Source of the DNA: Psychromonas sp. SP041
Lineage (GTDB): Bacteria; Pseudomonadota; Gammaproteobacteria; Enterobacterales; Psychromonadaceae
Assembly: GCF_000470315.2 (NCBI RefSeq)
Contig: NZ_CBRF02000004.1
Location: forward strand, 62,001 to 126,000
DNA length: 64,000 bases
Reading direction: 5' to 3'
Both the position numbers and the translations under genes were made by a program. Shown here one piece after another: positions 44,482 through 54,174 of this stretch. The first letter of the stretch is position 1, and the number at the start of each line of letters is the position of its first letter. Under the pieces are notes generated by a model, which was not told the origin of the DNA, searched no databases, and saw only the letters and a program-made list of their open reading frames with translations.

Positions 44482-45893
44482 TTAACGTTGTTTCTGCTAA
44501 ATGAACTTGTTGTTAATGCATTTACTGCTGAGCTTATTGTTGCCGAATCTGAGGAAATAGGCCAATCAGAGGCATCTACAGAGTCTAGTATTTGATCTAA
44601 ATAAGCTGTGTTACTACTTTTATCTAGCCACTTAGCTTGATAATCACCATTAAGATCATGCGTGTTGGTTTGTTTTTTGATATTAAAATGGCGTCCTCCA
44701 CGAGGGTCAACACCCACACCTGCAATATACTGCCAATTACCCCAATTAATAGCCGCATCATAATCAATGAGTTGTTCTTCAAACCATGCGGCACCGTAAC
44801 GCCAATCAACACTGAGTTCGTTTACCAAGCAACTTGCAACAATCTGTCTTCCTCTATTACTTAAATACCCTGAGTGTCTAAGTTCATTCATACAAGCATT
44901 AACTAAAGGATAAGGAGTTTTACCTAAACACCATTTTTTAAATCGTTCTGGATAAAATGTTGTAAGGGGGGCTGACCCAACAAGACCTTTAAATTGATAC
45001 ATTTTTGCATCCACTTTAAAGTGAACCCATTGAAAATAATCTCGCCACAATAGTTCAAGGTATAAACTTTCAGTTGATTTATTGCTTTCAACAGTCTGCT
45101 CATAGTGCTTAATATGCTGCATTACTTGCCTAACAGAAAGACACCCATAGTTAATCCAAGGTGATAGTTTAGTGCTGTTTTCCCAACCATCGAGGCTGTT
45201 TCTCACTTCCTTATAAACACTTGGATTTTCTGATGCAAAGTATTGTTTGAGATGTTTTAACCCTTGCTGTTCACCGCCTTTAAATATATGGCCTTGTTCA
45301 GGTCTACCTATTGTCGAAGCTTGCGAAGGCTCAAGCTGATAAAGCGTTACTGAAGGTGTTGCTTGGAACATACAAGGCAATGCTTTCACGGCTGAACTAG
45401 GCTGTTGAATAGCGATACTGGACATGACCTTTCTAAACTTTGAATAGCTTGCTGGCAGATTGTTAATTTCAAACGGTAAAGCATTTTCTGTAAACAAAGT
45501 GAATTGATCTACTTGGTTAATTGTTAACTCAGGGTTAAGTGTATGGAGTTTAGATAGTAAGCTGTTTTCATCGGTACCTGGCACTTTGGTGGTAATGAGA
45601 TCCGTTATTTTAAATTGTTCACACAGGCTACCTAAGGTTGAAAGTGTATCGCCATAAACAATGTAAAGTTTTTGTTCTAACGTGGATAAACTTTGATTAA
45701 GATCATTTAGACTGGCTTGTAGAAATTGCCATCTTTTCTCACCTAAAGGTTTAGATTGAAACTTGTTTATTTGAAACCATTTTTTGTCAATGATATACAC
45801 ACAAATCAATTCATTACTTTGGCTAGCCAATTGAAGCGCTGCATTATCAGCGATGCGAAGATCTTTGGTTACCCAATATAATGTACGTTTCAT
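44478..45893 (-). CDS. CRY-DASH cryptochrome
   Basis: The 471-residue protein begins TLYWVTKDLRIADNAAL. The C-terminal FAD region contains LLWRDYFQWVHFKVD, GYLSNRGRQIVASCL, DWRYGAAWFEEQLIDYD and VDPRGGRHFNIKKQ, the DASH-type ending. CRY-DASH proteins repair CPD lesions in single-stranded DNA and may also sense light. It is first in the cluster: it overlaps the next photolyase by 4 bp, then DUF2256 and the FeS photolyase follow. Confidence 0.93.
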   Translation of the reverse strand: MKRTLYWVTKDLRIADNAALQLASQSNELICVYIIDKKWFQINKFQSKPLGEKRWQFLQASLNDLNQSLSTLEQKLYIVYGDTLSTLGSLCEQFKITDLITTKVPGTDENSLLSKLHTLNPELTINQVDQFTLFTENALPFEINNLPASYSKFRKVMSSIAIQQPSSAVKALPCMFQATPSVTLYQLEPSQASTIGRPEQGHIFKGGEQQGLKHLKQYFASENPSVYKEVRNSLDGWENSTKLSPWINYGCLSVRQVMQHIKHYEQTVESNKSTESLYLELLWRDYFQWVHFKVDAKMYQFKGLVGSAPLTTFYPERFKKWCLGKTPYPLVNACMNELRHSGYLSNRGRQIVASCLVNELSVDWRYGAAWFEEQLIDYDAAINWGNWQYIAGVGVDPRGGRHFNIKKQTNTHDLNGDYQAKWLDKSSNTAYLDQILDSVDASDWPISSDSATISSAVNALTTSSFSRNNVK

Positions 45894-46185
45894 GTCTACC
45901 GTTCCATTTTAAAAAATTAAAAAATTAAAAATAATGTGCAATGGAAAACTATACGAATTAAAGGGAGGATGAGATCAATATTAGAGCGTCGGTGTAGGTA
46001 TTTGTAACGTTCTATTTTGAGATTTTTTGCTTGATACTAGCGATTTAAAAAGGATGAGGAGTTTATTGAAAAAACCAATAGTAACGGTTTATTGTTACTA
46101 TTGATTGCTGCTATTGATTGCTTTGGGGAACATGACGGCTTGAGAGGCTATCACTGATTTATTCTATTATATAAATGATACTACC

Positions 46186-48192
46186 TTAGCTTGCTTGGAT
46201 GGCTTTATTACGACCCGTTGTTTTAGCTTGATATAAAGCAATATCAGCACGTTTTAACATTTCATCAATATCTTCATCATAAGCAATGCGTTGTGCTGTA
46301 CCAATTGATAATGTGATATTAATATCTGCTTTATTATTAACAGAAATAGGGGTGTTCTCCATCACAATACAAATCTTTTGAGAAAGTTTGAATGCTTTTT
46401 CAGCACTTAGATCTGACGCTAAGATGACAAATTCTTCACCGCCTAAACGCGCTAAAATAACTTCTTTTGGTAATACCGATCTTAAGGTTGATGCAATCAT
46501 TTTTAATACGTCATCTCCAACATCATGTCCGTACACATCATTGACTCTTTTAAAGTGATCCGCATCTAGCATGAGTACAGAAATATCTGTGTCTTCTTTT
46601 AAACGTTCATTAGCTTGAAGGAAGAAATGACGACGGTTACTGATACCCGTTAATACATCGGTATTTGCGATATAAGCAAGACGTTCTTCTAATTTGATTC
46701 TATCGGTAATATCAAAAGTAGATGTTCGTGCTATTGCAAAGTGTCCTTTTTCTAATATAGAGGTAGCAGAAGTCGACACAAAGAAGGTATGGTCAGATTT
46801 ACATTGAATCTCCAGTACAATACCTTCTACACTTTTATCATGCTGAAGTTGCTCAAGAAAGGCTTCAAATATACCTTTACTTTTTGCGGTTAAAAATGCT
46901 GAAAATGGTTTGCCGATCACTTCTTCACGAGAATAACCAAGCCAATTTAATTCAGTTTGATTTATTTTAAGCACAATGCCGTTTTTATCTAAACTATGAT
47001 AACCACAAGGAGAATTTTCATATAAGTCACTTAATTCATTTTTAATGAATAAGTCATGACGTTGTTGACGACGTTTTTGTTCGGATAAAAGTAATAGTAA
47101 AAATAAGATTGCTGCAGAACCAATGAAAATCAGGATTACAATAAATTGGCCAAAAGCAGTAAAAAAGAATGAACGTTCATGAATAGTTTCATTCGGCAAA
47201 AAAATAACTAATTTCCAGTCATTATTTTTAATAGATTGTTTTGTGACAGAGAGGTTAATATCTTGTTCAGCTATATATTTACCAATACTACTTAAACTAA
47301 AAGGGTTAATTGATACATAACGGAATATACCTTTATCAGATTTAAGAATACCACCATCATGGCTATTGATAGTTGACCAGGCAGAGGGATACAAGTTTTC
47401 AAATTTTTGATCTACATCTTCTAAACTGCCTCCCCATTCATTACTTCTGTCATGATTACTCATCCAATAACCTTCAGGGTCTATAAGCATGCCTTGACCG
47501 TTAATGCGTAATTCCATTTGATCGCGGAAGTTCTGTAACAGTTCTGTCGATAAATAGTTCATCACAATGAGCCCTAGTTTCTCGCCTTTTTCATTCATTA
47601 TAGGGGTCACAAAACGGACAACAGGTTTATAAGGAATTTCTACTTCATCATATTCAACATTTAACTCCATTGGAGAAACATAAACTTGACCCTTAGCAAG
47701 CTTAATACCTTCTTGAAAGTATTTGGAGTAACGTTTGTTTTGTCGATTTTTTGCGGGGACAATATCCGTATCATCTTCACGATAATTCATACGAATCGCT
47801 TCATTACCTTGCATATCAATCAACCTAATTTGGTCATATCGATGAAATGTAATGGCTAAATTAATAAATAACTTTTCTATTTCTTGGCGACTCGCTTGAT
47901 CTCCACTTTCCATAAAATGACTTAATGCTCTAGAGCGCGTCACCATTTGTAATATCTTTAACTGGGTTTGCATTTCTTGTTGTAATGCTTGGGTAGTTGA
48001 AGACACAAAGGTTTGCTCTTGCGACAGCATTTTATCCTCTAAATTTTGAGTGTATTGCTGATATGCATAGCCAATAATTAATGCTAAAAGAATGGCAGTA
48101 ATCGTATACATCCAAGCGAATCGTTTAAAAATATTAGACCAAAATGCTTCTTTCTTCGTCTGAAGCTCTGCAGAGAATTGTGTTAATGTCAT
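46186..48192 (-). CDS. Membrane diguanylate cyclase (Cache-PAS-GGDEF)
   Basis: The 668-residue sensor has a first membrane segment at ~28-47, a large periplasmic Cache-like domain (~50-335) and a second membrane segment at ~341-364. A PAS domain follows at ~383-495 (NSPCGYHSLDKNGIVLKIN), then a GGDEF domain with the active GGEEF at 584-588 (RLGGEEFVIL). It should make cyclic di-GMP in response to an external ligand sensed by the Cache domain. The I-site RxxD is not obvious, so feedback inhibition is uncertain. It lies alone, facing away from the gene cluster at 48.3 kb. Confidence 0.93.
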   Translation of the reverse strand: MTLTQFSAELQTKKEAFWSNIFKRFAWMYTITAILLALIIGYAYQQYTQNLEDKMLSQEQTFVSSTTQALQQEMQTQLKILQMVTRSRALSHFMESGDQASRQEIEKLFINLAITFHRYDQIRLIDMQGNEAIRMNYREDDTDIVPAKNRQNKRYSKYFQEGIKLAKGQVYVSPMELNVEYDEVEIPYKPVVRFVTPIMNEKGEKLGLIVMNYLSTELLQNFRDQMELRINGQGMLIDPEGYWMSNHDRSNEWGGSLEDVDQKFENLYPSAWSTINSHDGGILKSDKGIFRYVSINPFSLSSIGKYIAEQDINLSVTKQSIKNNDWKLVIFLPNETIHERSFFFTAFGQFIVILIFIGSAAILFLLLLLSEQKRRQQRHDLFIKNELSDLYENSPCGYHSLDKNGIVLKINQTELNWLGYSREEVIGKPFSAFLTAKSKGIFEAFLEQLQHDKSVEGIVLEIQCKSDHTFFVSTSATSILEKGHFAIARTSTFDITDRIKLEERLAYIANTDVLTGISNRRHFFLQANERLKEDTDISVLMLDADHFKRVNDVYGHDVGDDVLKMIASTLRSVLPKEVILARLGGEEFVILASDLSAEKAFKLSQKICIVMENTPISVNNKADINITLSIGTAQRIAYDEDIDEMLKRADIALYQAKTTGRNKAIQAS

Positions 48193-48312
48193 TTTTGACT
48201 CTTATTATTATAATTTTTATTAACTATTAAAGTGTTCGCTTAACCATAATGTGTATCTATGATCATTATTCTTGTTAAGGGATGTTGCTTTAATAGTGAG
48301 AGACCGAATTGA

Positions 48313-49722
48313 TTAAACAGTTCGCTGATCAAGAATAAATTCTATGCCATATAGTGAAAGTGCACTGACGCTAACACTATTGTATTCCATAGCAGTGCCT
48401 AACTTAATATTTTGCTGGCGCGCTTCTTCAATGAAGTCGAGTAAATATTGAGAAGGTTGATCGAGTAATTCTGTTGCCAATGCTTTACTGAGGATTATAC
48501 CCGAAATAGGTAGAAACATTAACATGTCAATTGAGAAATCTTGTGCTTCTTCAACTAGCCAGTAAACTCGGGATTGGTTTAATCTCGCCATCACGATTAA
48601 TGAGAACATCGAAGAAGGCTTGACGATCGATTGTGGGTGTTTCAAATAAAAATCAATATAACTATCACCACAACCTAACTCATCGATTAATGTATTCGCT
48701 TGCTCACGATTAAAGCCATCTGGAAACCAATCAAAGATGCTTTGTACATTAATGATTTTTCTAATATGAGAGGCGCTATTAAGGTTTAATATCTGTTTTT
48801 TATTTAAACCGTAAGGGTAAAAAATAGATTCAACTTCTTTTTCATTAATGGGATGAATGTTATTACTGTCATTGATGTTATTGACGAGGAAAAGAGGTTG
48901 GGCTGATAAGTTTTCTATTTGTTTCTGAACGAGGTGTTTAAGGTAAATCTTAGAAAATAGCGTGACTAATATATGACGTGATTGCTGTGTAGTGGGTACA
49001 GTTTGCAAGCTTGCTAAAACAGGAAAACCGAGGCTATTGGCTAAATCATATAAAGCGTGGCTTAAATTGGCCTGTATATCGCCATATAATAATAAAAAGG
49101 GACGTTGATTAAGGCTAATTAAATTATTTAATACATCCATCAACTGCAAGTCAGGTGTATTCAAATTTATTATCAGTAATTGTAAGTGACTGATGCCATG
49201 CAGTGATTGTTGTGCATCATAAAAAGTCAGGTTGTTTAAACCATTTAACTGTTCGACTTGAAGGCAATGAGGCATTTTACAGATTAGCCCAACTCGATAA
49301 TGATTTAACCAATGTTCAAATAAGTGATGAGTGCTGCTTTTCCAATATTGGACACTTTCAATGAGTCTTTCATTGTATTCACAATAATCAAAATGAGGCA
49401 AATCTATTGCCATACTAGGCAAATCACCTAACCAAAATATTTCTATATCGGCTCGTTCTTTCAATAATTGTAATAGGGCGTGACAGTGAGGGCTTTGTTC
49501 TATTATTTCCGTTAAAATGACTCCGCTGCCTAATGGGCAAGTGCTTAGTAGCAGCGTGAGTGTTTCAACATCAGTGACAACTTGGTAATCAATATCAACA
49601 AAAGAAGGCGTTCCACTAATACTGTAAAGTGGGAAAACCGTTTCATTTTGAGTTTGCTCGTCATTCAATAATAATTGTAATTCTTGCTCACTCAATAATG
49701 CACTTTGTTGGCGCTTAACCAT
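48313..49722 (-). CDS. Unrecognised protein, possible degenerate EAL domain at C-terminus
   Basis: I do not recognise this 469-residue soluble protein. The middle (~95-260) alternates hydrophobic strands and helices like receiver-type folds (GLICKMPHCL; LQLLIINLN; RPFLLLYGD). The C-terminal ~130 residues (SLIVMARLNQSRVYWLVEEA; MLMFLPISGIILSK; ARQQNIKLGTAMEYNS, then LYGIEFIL) follow the order of the last strands of an EAL phosphodiesterase, but the catalytic EAL, DDFG and KID motifs are absent. It might be a degenerate c-di-GMP-type adaptor. Its ATG overlaps the stop of the DUF2913 gene (TAAATG), so the two form an operon. A GGDEF gene follows. Confidence 0.5.
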   Translation of the reverse strand: MVKRQQSALLSEQELQLLLNDEQTQNETVFPLYSISGTPSFVDIDYQVVTDVETLTLLLSTCPLGSGVILTEIIEQSPHCHALLQLLKERADIEIFWLGDLPSMAIDLPHFDYCEYNERLIESVQYWKSSTHHLFEHWLNHYRVGLICKMPHCLQVEQLNGLNNLTFYDAQQSLHGISHLQLLIINLNTPDLQLMDVLNNLISLNQRPFLLLYGDIQANLSHALYDLANSLGFPVLASLQTVPTTQQSRHILVTLFSKIYLKHLVQKQIENLSAQPLFLVNNINDSNNIHPINEKEVESIFYPYGLNKKQILNLNSASHIRKIINVQSIFDWFPDGFNREQANTLIDELGCGDSYIDFYLKHPQSIVKPSSMFSLIVMARLNQSRVYWLVEEAQDFSIDMLMFLPISGIILSKALATELLDQPSQYLLDFIEEARQQNIKLGTAMEYNSVSVSALSLYGIEFILDQRTV

Positions 49723-50367
49723 TTAGATTTCTAATAGCTCAGGCAAGAAATCACCGTTATTATTTGGGTATATAATGTATTCACCGTGGTACTTAACTTT
49801 TGATTTATAATCAGTGACTTTGTAGAGTAAAAGAGATTGATCAAAAGCCGCTTGTAATGCTTCAGCAACATCACCACGAATATATAAGCTGATTGGTTTA
49901 ACTAATACCCCATCTTCAAAGTGTGATTCAAACTCCTGACTACAAATGATCATTGATGCTTGACCGCCGCTATGACGATTTAACTTTTCACCAACTTCTA
50001 GATCAGTATTCACCATCCATTGTTGTTCAGTTAATTTGTCACAAAGCGCGACAACTTGATCTTTATTAACGATTTTTGGTGTTAATGCTTCATTAAATAC
50101 ATGTTCATAGCTTTGTTTAATGGCAGTGAACGTTTCAACTAATGCGGCATTTTTACCTAAGCTACGTGCTTTACGTTGCCATATTGTTAAAGTCGGTACC
50201 ACATCACTTTCAAAACGTTTTTTCTTAATCGCATTAGTGGTCCAAGCAGCTAAAAAGTGTGTTTCACTAAGTGGATTCTTAGGAATTTTACCTTTTAATT
50301 GTGCTTCATTTAAGTCTGCTAATGCACTGGTAACGACGTGATGAATTGATGTTGAAAAACTAGTCAT
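49723..50367 (-). CDS. DUF2913 family protein
   Basis: The 214-residue protein has an N-terminal helical part (HHVVTSALADLNEAQLKGK), then the stretch SETHFLAAWTTNAIKKKRF and IWQRKARSLG that I associate with the Vibrio/Photobacterium DUF2913 family. The C-terminal half is alpha/beta (SMIICSQEFESHFEDG; PISLYIRGDVAEAL). The function is unknown. Translationally coupled to the 469-residue gene downstream. The ribosome site before the ATG at 50367 is AGTAGGATCACC on the minus strand. Confidence 0.55.
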   Translation of the reverse strand: MTSFSTSIHHVVTSALADLNEAQLKGKIPKNPLSETHFLAAWTTNAIKKKRFESDVVPTLTIWQRKARSLGKNAALVETFTAIKQSYEHVFNEALTPKIVNKDQVVALCDKLTEQQWMVNTDLEVGEKLNRHSGGQASMIICSQEFESHFEDGVLVKPISLYIRGDVAEALQAAFDQSLLLYKVTDYKSKVKYHGEYIIYPNNNGDFLPELLEI

Positions 50368-50610
50368 GGTGATCCTACTGATGAAAAATTATAAGGTTAA
50401 AAGTATGACAGGCTAACAACATAGGAACAAGTAAAGAAAAGCTAATTACTGCTATTTGCTGAGAAACATAGTGCGATGATAAAAAGAGTATGGAAGATCC
50501 GTTAAAATCTAGGCTATATAGGTCATTGCTTCCATTAAACTCACTTAAAAACTTCATAATAGAGGTAAACTTCTTTAAACTAATTACTCTTTGTTACTCT
50601 AAGGTTTTTT

Positions 50611-51546
50611 ATGCATATCGATATCACTGGAACTACATGTACGTCAGATAAAAATATTTCGTTGGTACTTGGTAGTGGCGGTGCGCGTGGTATGGCTCAT
50701 ATCGGTATTATTAGATGGTTGGTGGAAAATGATTATCACATTAAATCAATTTCAGGATGCTCAATTGGGGCACTTATTGGTGGAGTGTTTGCGGCCGGTA
50801 AATTAGATGAGTTTGAGCAATGGGTATGTGGCTTAGATAAACTATCGATTATCTCATTATTAGATATTTCTTGGACCTCTAGTGGTTTATTACGTGGTGA
50901 TAAAATCATTGATACGTTAAGAGAATTATTAGGTGATCAGCCAATAGAAGGGCTGCCCCTTAAATTCACTGCGGTAGCGGCTGATATTGAAAATGAAAAA
51001 GAAGTATGGATAAACTCTGGTTGTTTATTTGATGCGATTCGCGCTTCTATCTCATTACCGCTGTTCTTTACGCCTGTGTTAAGGAAAGGGGTTCAACTTA
51101 TCGATGGAGGGGTCTTAAATCCTGTGCCAATTGCGCCGACGTTTAGTGATCAGACTGATTGTATTATTGCCGTAAATCTAGGCGGTGAAATGAATCATAA
51201 CTGCCCTGAACCTGACACGCTAAGTGAAGTGTTGACCAGTGTTGATGAGTTATCTTTTCAACAGAAGATTGGACATTATATTAAACAATTAAGTGATAAT
51301 TTAGGTGGTATTGTGCCTAAACCTTCAAGCCTAGAAGCTTACGATATTGCAGACCAAGCTTTTGATGCGATGCAAAGTACTATTGCACGCCTAAAATTAG
51401 CCGCTTATCCTGCAGATTATAATATTGTCATCGCACGGAATGCTTGTGGCACATTAGAATTTGACCGTGCAAGAGAAATGATTGATTTAGGTTATAAAAG
51501 TGCAGAAAAGATTTTAAATAATAATAAACAGCTCGTGAGTAAATAA
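50611..51546 (+). CDS. Patatin-like phospholipase (RssA-type)
   Basis: This 311-residue serine hydrolase has the oxyanion loop GSGGARGMAH, the nucleophile in GCSIG (GxSxG), and the catalytic aspartate in IDGGVLNPVP. This is the bacterial RssA/YchK-like group, likely acting on membrane lipids or other acyl esters; the substrate is unknown. No signal peptide precedes the domain, so it is cytoplasmic. It starts at ATG 50611 after TAAGG. It may be transcribed separately from the DUF1415 gene 157 bp downstream. Confidence 0.9.
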   Translation: MHIDITGTTCTSDKNISLVLGSGGARGMAHIGIIRWLVENDYHIKSISGCSIGALIGGVFAAGKLDEFEQWVCGLDKLSIISLLDISWTSSGLLRGDKIIDTLRELLGDQPIEGLPLKFTAVAADIENEKEVWINSGCLFDAIRASISLPLFFTPVLRKGVQLIDGGVLNPVPIAPTFSDQTDCIIAVNLGGEMNHNCPEPDTLSEVLTSVDELSFQQKIGHYIKQLSDNLGGIVPKPSSLEAYDIADQAFDAMQSTIARLKLAAYPADYNIVIARNACGTLEFDRAREMIDLGYKSAEKILNNNKQLVSK

Positions 51547-51623
51547 AGGCTTATGTCATTCTTTATCTTCACAAAATATAAATAATTACATAACTGAAAA
51601 AATAGTTAAGTAGTTAAATAACT

Positions 51624-51643
51624 AAGTAAGTAAGTAAGTAAGT
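51624..51643 (+). repeat. AAGT tetranucleotide tract, five units
   Basis: Five perfect AAGT units lie 60 bp upstream of the DUF1415 start. They could vary by slippage and alter spacing in the promoter region; that is speculation. Confidence 0.85.
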
Positions 51644-51703
51644 AGCAAAGTGGATAAACCGTTTAACAATCTAATAGTTTGCTATTAATAAGAAGGGAAC
51701 AAT

Positions 51704-52246
51704 GTGGACGTAGTAAGTAGTACTCAAGCGTGGGTCAATAAAGTGATCGTGAAATACAATATTTGTCCTTTTGCTAAAAAAGAGATGGATAGAGGCAGTA
51801 TTCGTTATTGCGAAGACAACAGTACAGACATTGAAGGTGTACTCGACCGCTTAACGGAAGAGTGTGTCTTTCTTGATAATAATGAACAGACTGAAACTAC
51901 GTTATTGATTTTGAGTGAAGCGTGTACCGACTTTGATAGTTTCTTAGATCTTGTTTACTTATCTAATCACTTATTACAAATGAGTCATTATGAAGGCGTT
52001 TATCAGTTAGCACATTTCCATCCTGATTATTGTTTTGAAGGTGATCCTGAAGAAGCTGCATCCAATTACAGTAACCGTTCTCCTTATCCCACCTTACATA
52101 TCATTAGAGAAAGCAGCATGGAAAAAGCAATTGCAGCACATCCTGATGTTGATGGAATTCCAGACAGGAATATCGAGTTTCTAAATAAGAAGGGTAGCCC
52201 ATTTTTTGCTGATCTATTAGCGAGTTGTCTATTGGTTAAAAGTTAA
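51704..52246 (+). CDS. DUF1415 family protein
   Basis: The 180-residue protein matches DUF1415: the N-terminal TQAWVNKVIVKYNICPFAKK, the central HFHPDYCFEGDPEEAA and SNRSPYPTLHIIRESS. Conserved Cys and His residues in CPFA, HFHPDYCF suggest metal or redox chemistry, but the function is unknown. It starts at GTG 51704, five bases after AAGGGA; the ATG at 51702 is out of frame. It stands alone. Confidence 0.8.
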   Translation: MDVVSSTQAWVNKVIVKYNICPFAKKEMDRGSIRYCEDNSTDIEGVLDRLTEECVFLDNNEQTETTLLILSEACTDFDSFLDLVYLSNHLLQMSHYEGVYQLAHFHPDYCFEGDPEEAASNYSNRSPYPTLHIIRESSMEKAIAAHPDVDGIPDRNIEFLNKKGSPFFADLLASCLLVKS

Positions 52247-52430
52247 TGTCTGGCTAATTGCATAGATAATAGAGGATTTAGCATAAAGGCTAACGAACTA
52301 GAAACGTAACTTGTTTGGTCATCTATTTAGCATTTTATTCGGTATTCCATTCAACCTTCTATTTTTAATGATCTGAGTCTTGATTGTTTTAAACGGAATG
52401 GTAGCGCTTTAAATTAAATGACATGGTTTT

Positions 52431-52474
52431 AAACGGAATGGCATACAGCCTTTAGACAGTATGTCATTCCGTTT
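52431..52474. terminator. Hairpin with 16-bp stem between convergent genes
   Basis: AAACGGAATGGCATAC (52431-52446) pairs with GTATGTCATTCCGTTT (52459-52474) with one mismatch. An extra direct copy of TTTTAAACGGAATGG lies at 52387, 40 bp before the second copy at 52427. It probably ends the outer-membrane protein transcript and perhaps DUF1415; there is no long T-run. Confidence 0.6.
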
Positions 52475-52501
52475 CCACATTAAATCTTGTATTAAAAAGT
52501 A

Positions 52502-53611
52502 TTAAAAAGTAAAAGCTAAGTTAGCTGAAACGCCTACTTGGTTTTCACCTGCGTATGAGCCTGCAATATCCACACTAACCACATCAAAAGGGCTGATGCC
52601 AATACCTGCAGTGATTGAATTATCCAGTGTTTCTTCTAAATCAATTTCGTAACCAGCACGTAATTGTGCCCAACCCCAAGCATTTCCTTCAATACCGAAC
52701 CTGATGAATTGTGTATCGTCATTGGTATCAATATTTTCAAAACGTGTTTGTTTCGTTAAATCTGCATCAATAGCGGCAACAAAGTAATCAGTGTCATAAG
52801 CAACCCCGACAGTAACCTGTGTGTCGAGATTATAAGTACCATTTATATTACCTTGGTTATCTGACACATCGATTTCTTGTGCAATTAGATCTTTAACTGC
52901 CAAAGCAACACGGAAGTCTTCTTTGTACCATACGGCACCTAAATCAACGTTAAATGCACTTTTTGTTGTTTCACTTTCATCGTAGTCATCAACATCAAAG
53001 TCCTCAACAGTAGCCACTTGAGCATAGGTCGTCATTTGTTGATATTTAGGCGTTATACCAAAAGAGAAATGCTCGCCTGATATTTGAAATTGTTTTGCTA
53101 AGGCCAAACCAAGCTCAATGTATCCAAATGCAACTAAATCGACCGTTGAATTTTGGTAATCATTATTAGTTATATCGGTAGTGGCGACTATTTCAGCGTA
53201 ACTATGTACAAATAAATTAGAAGCAACAATATCAGTTGGTAATGCGATGGCCAAATCGATACCAGCATTCACTCGTACCGGTTCAGCACCATCGAGTTCG
53301 TTAAGGCTTTGATTAATCGCACTTTGATTATTATCATCGATATGATATTGAAGGTCGTCAATAACGCTAATAGCGTCGTTTTGGTCATTAACTGAAACTT
53401 CTAATCCCAGAAAAATACCAAAGTCATCTTCATCTTTGTAACTTGCGGTTAATGCTGGGTTATAAAATGGTGCTGTGAGGTAATCGGCAGACGCCACGCC
53501 TGTATTACCCATTGCATTACCACGTGCATCGGCTACTTTATTCGCCGCGCTTACATTTGAAGCGAATAATGCCCCCATAATACTTAATGCTAATATTGAT
53601 TTATTATTCAT
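52502..53611 (-). CDS. TraF-like (TraF_2) outer-membrane beta-barrel protein
   Basis: The 369-residue protein has a Sec signal peptide (ending near VSAANKVA, ~residue 22), then the ARGNAMGNTGVASADYLTA segment typical of the conjugal-transfer-TraF-like barrel family, also similar to FadL-type long barrels. Alternating strands follow, ending VGVSANLAFTF with the terminal Phe of an outer-membrane barrel. Despite the family name no conjugation genes are nearby, so a general porin or transport role is more likely. The ATG at 53611 has AAAGGACG upstream. Confidence 0.8.
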   Translation of the reverse strand: MNNKSILALSIMGALFASNVSAANKVADARGNAMGNTGVASADYLTAPFYNPALTASYKDEDDFGIFLGLEVSVNDQNDAISVIDDLQYHIDDNNQSAINQSLNELDGAEPVRVNAGIDLAIALPTDIVASNLFVHSYAEIVATTDITNNDYQNSTVDLVAFGYIELGLALAKQFQISGEHFSFGITPKYQQMTTYAQVATVEDFDVDDYDESETTKSAFNVDLGAVWYKEDFRVALAVKDLIAQEIDVSDNQGNINGTYNLDTQVTVGVAYDTDYFVAAIDADLTKQTRFENIDTNDDTQFIRFGIEGNAWGWAQLRAGYEIDLEETLDNSITAGIGISPFDVVSVDIAGSYAGENQVGVSANLAFTF

Positions 53612-54174
53612 GTTTGAACGTCCTTTTAATAAACGGGTATGCTTCTAAATAATTGATGTTAGTTTGTTTTTTATGACAAATCTACTCTATATTGGGTATT
53701 TTTTGTGAGGTTGTATTTAAATTATAAACGTTGGCATTTATTTTCTTATCTAATGAATAATGTAATGACGAAAAGAGTAAATAGTCGATCGATGAAAAGA
53801 ATGAAGAGTAGAGTCACAGTCAAAGCTTATATTGTCTTCATCATTAGTAAGGGACTGCCGTGCATATAAAATGGAGCACATAGTGCTTTCAATGTTGTAA
53901 TTTGATGCGGGGGTTATCCACCGCTCAAAACCGAGTGAAATGTTATCGGTATTGAAACGTAGCTATTTTTTACAGATTAAAACCCATTAGATGTCGGTAT
54001 TGCTTAGATATCCTGCAATTATTAAAATTAACGTAATATCTGACTTAAAACTGGTCGACAAAATTGCTTAAGAACGATAAATTGATGAGTTTTTTGCGTC
54101 GTATTTTTATACCGTTAGAATAACGCAGTATTTATCTCTCTTCTTTCATATATTTTAGTTAACAAGGAACTTCC
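53612..54174. other. Divergent promoter region, no gene
   Basis: About 560 bp lie between the TraF-like gene and the Mks/Wadjet-like operon. It must contain both divergent promoters. No open frame or hairpin stands out. Confidence 0.55.

Noticed and set aside
50375-50557. A 60-codon minus-strand hydrophobic frame upstream of the DUF2913 gene.
   Set aside because: There is no ribosome site, and it lies in the divergent promoter region; a chance frame is more likely.
52502-53611. The TraF-like annotation as evidence of a conjugative element.
   Set aside because: No other transfer genes are near; this outer-membrane family is common on chromosomes of marine bacteria.
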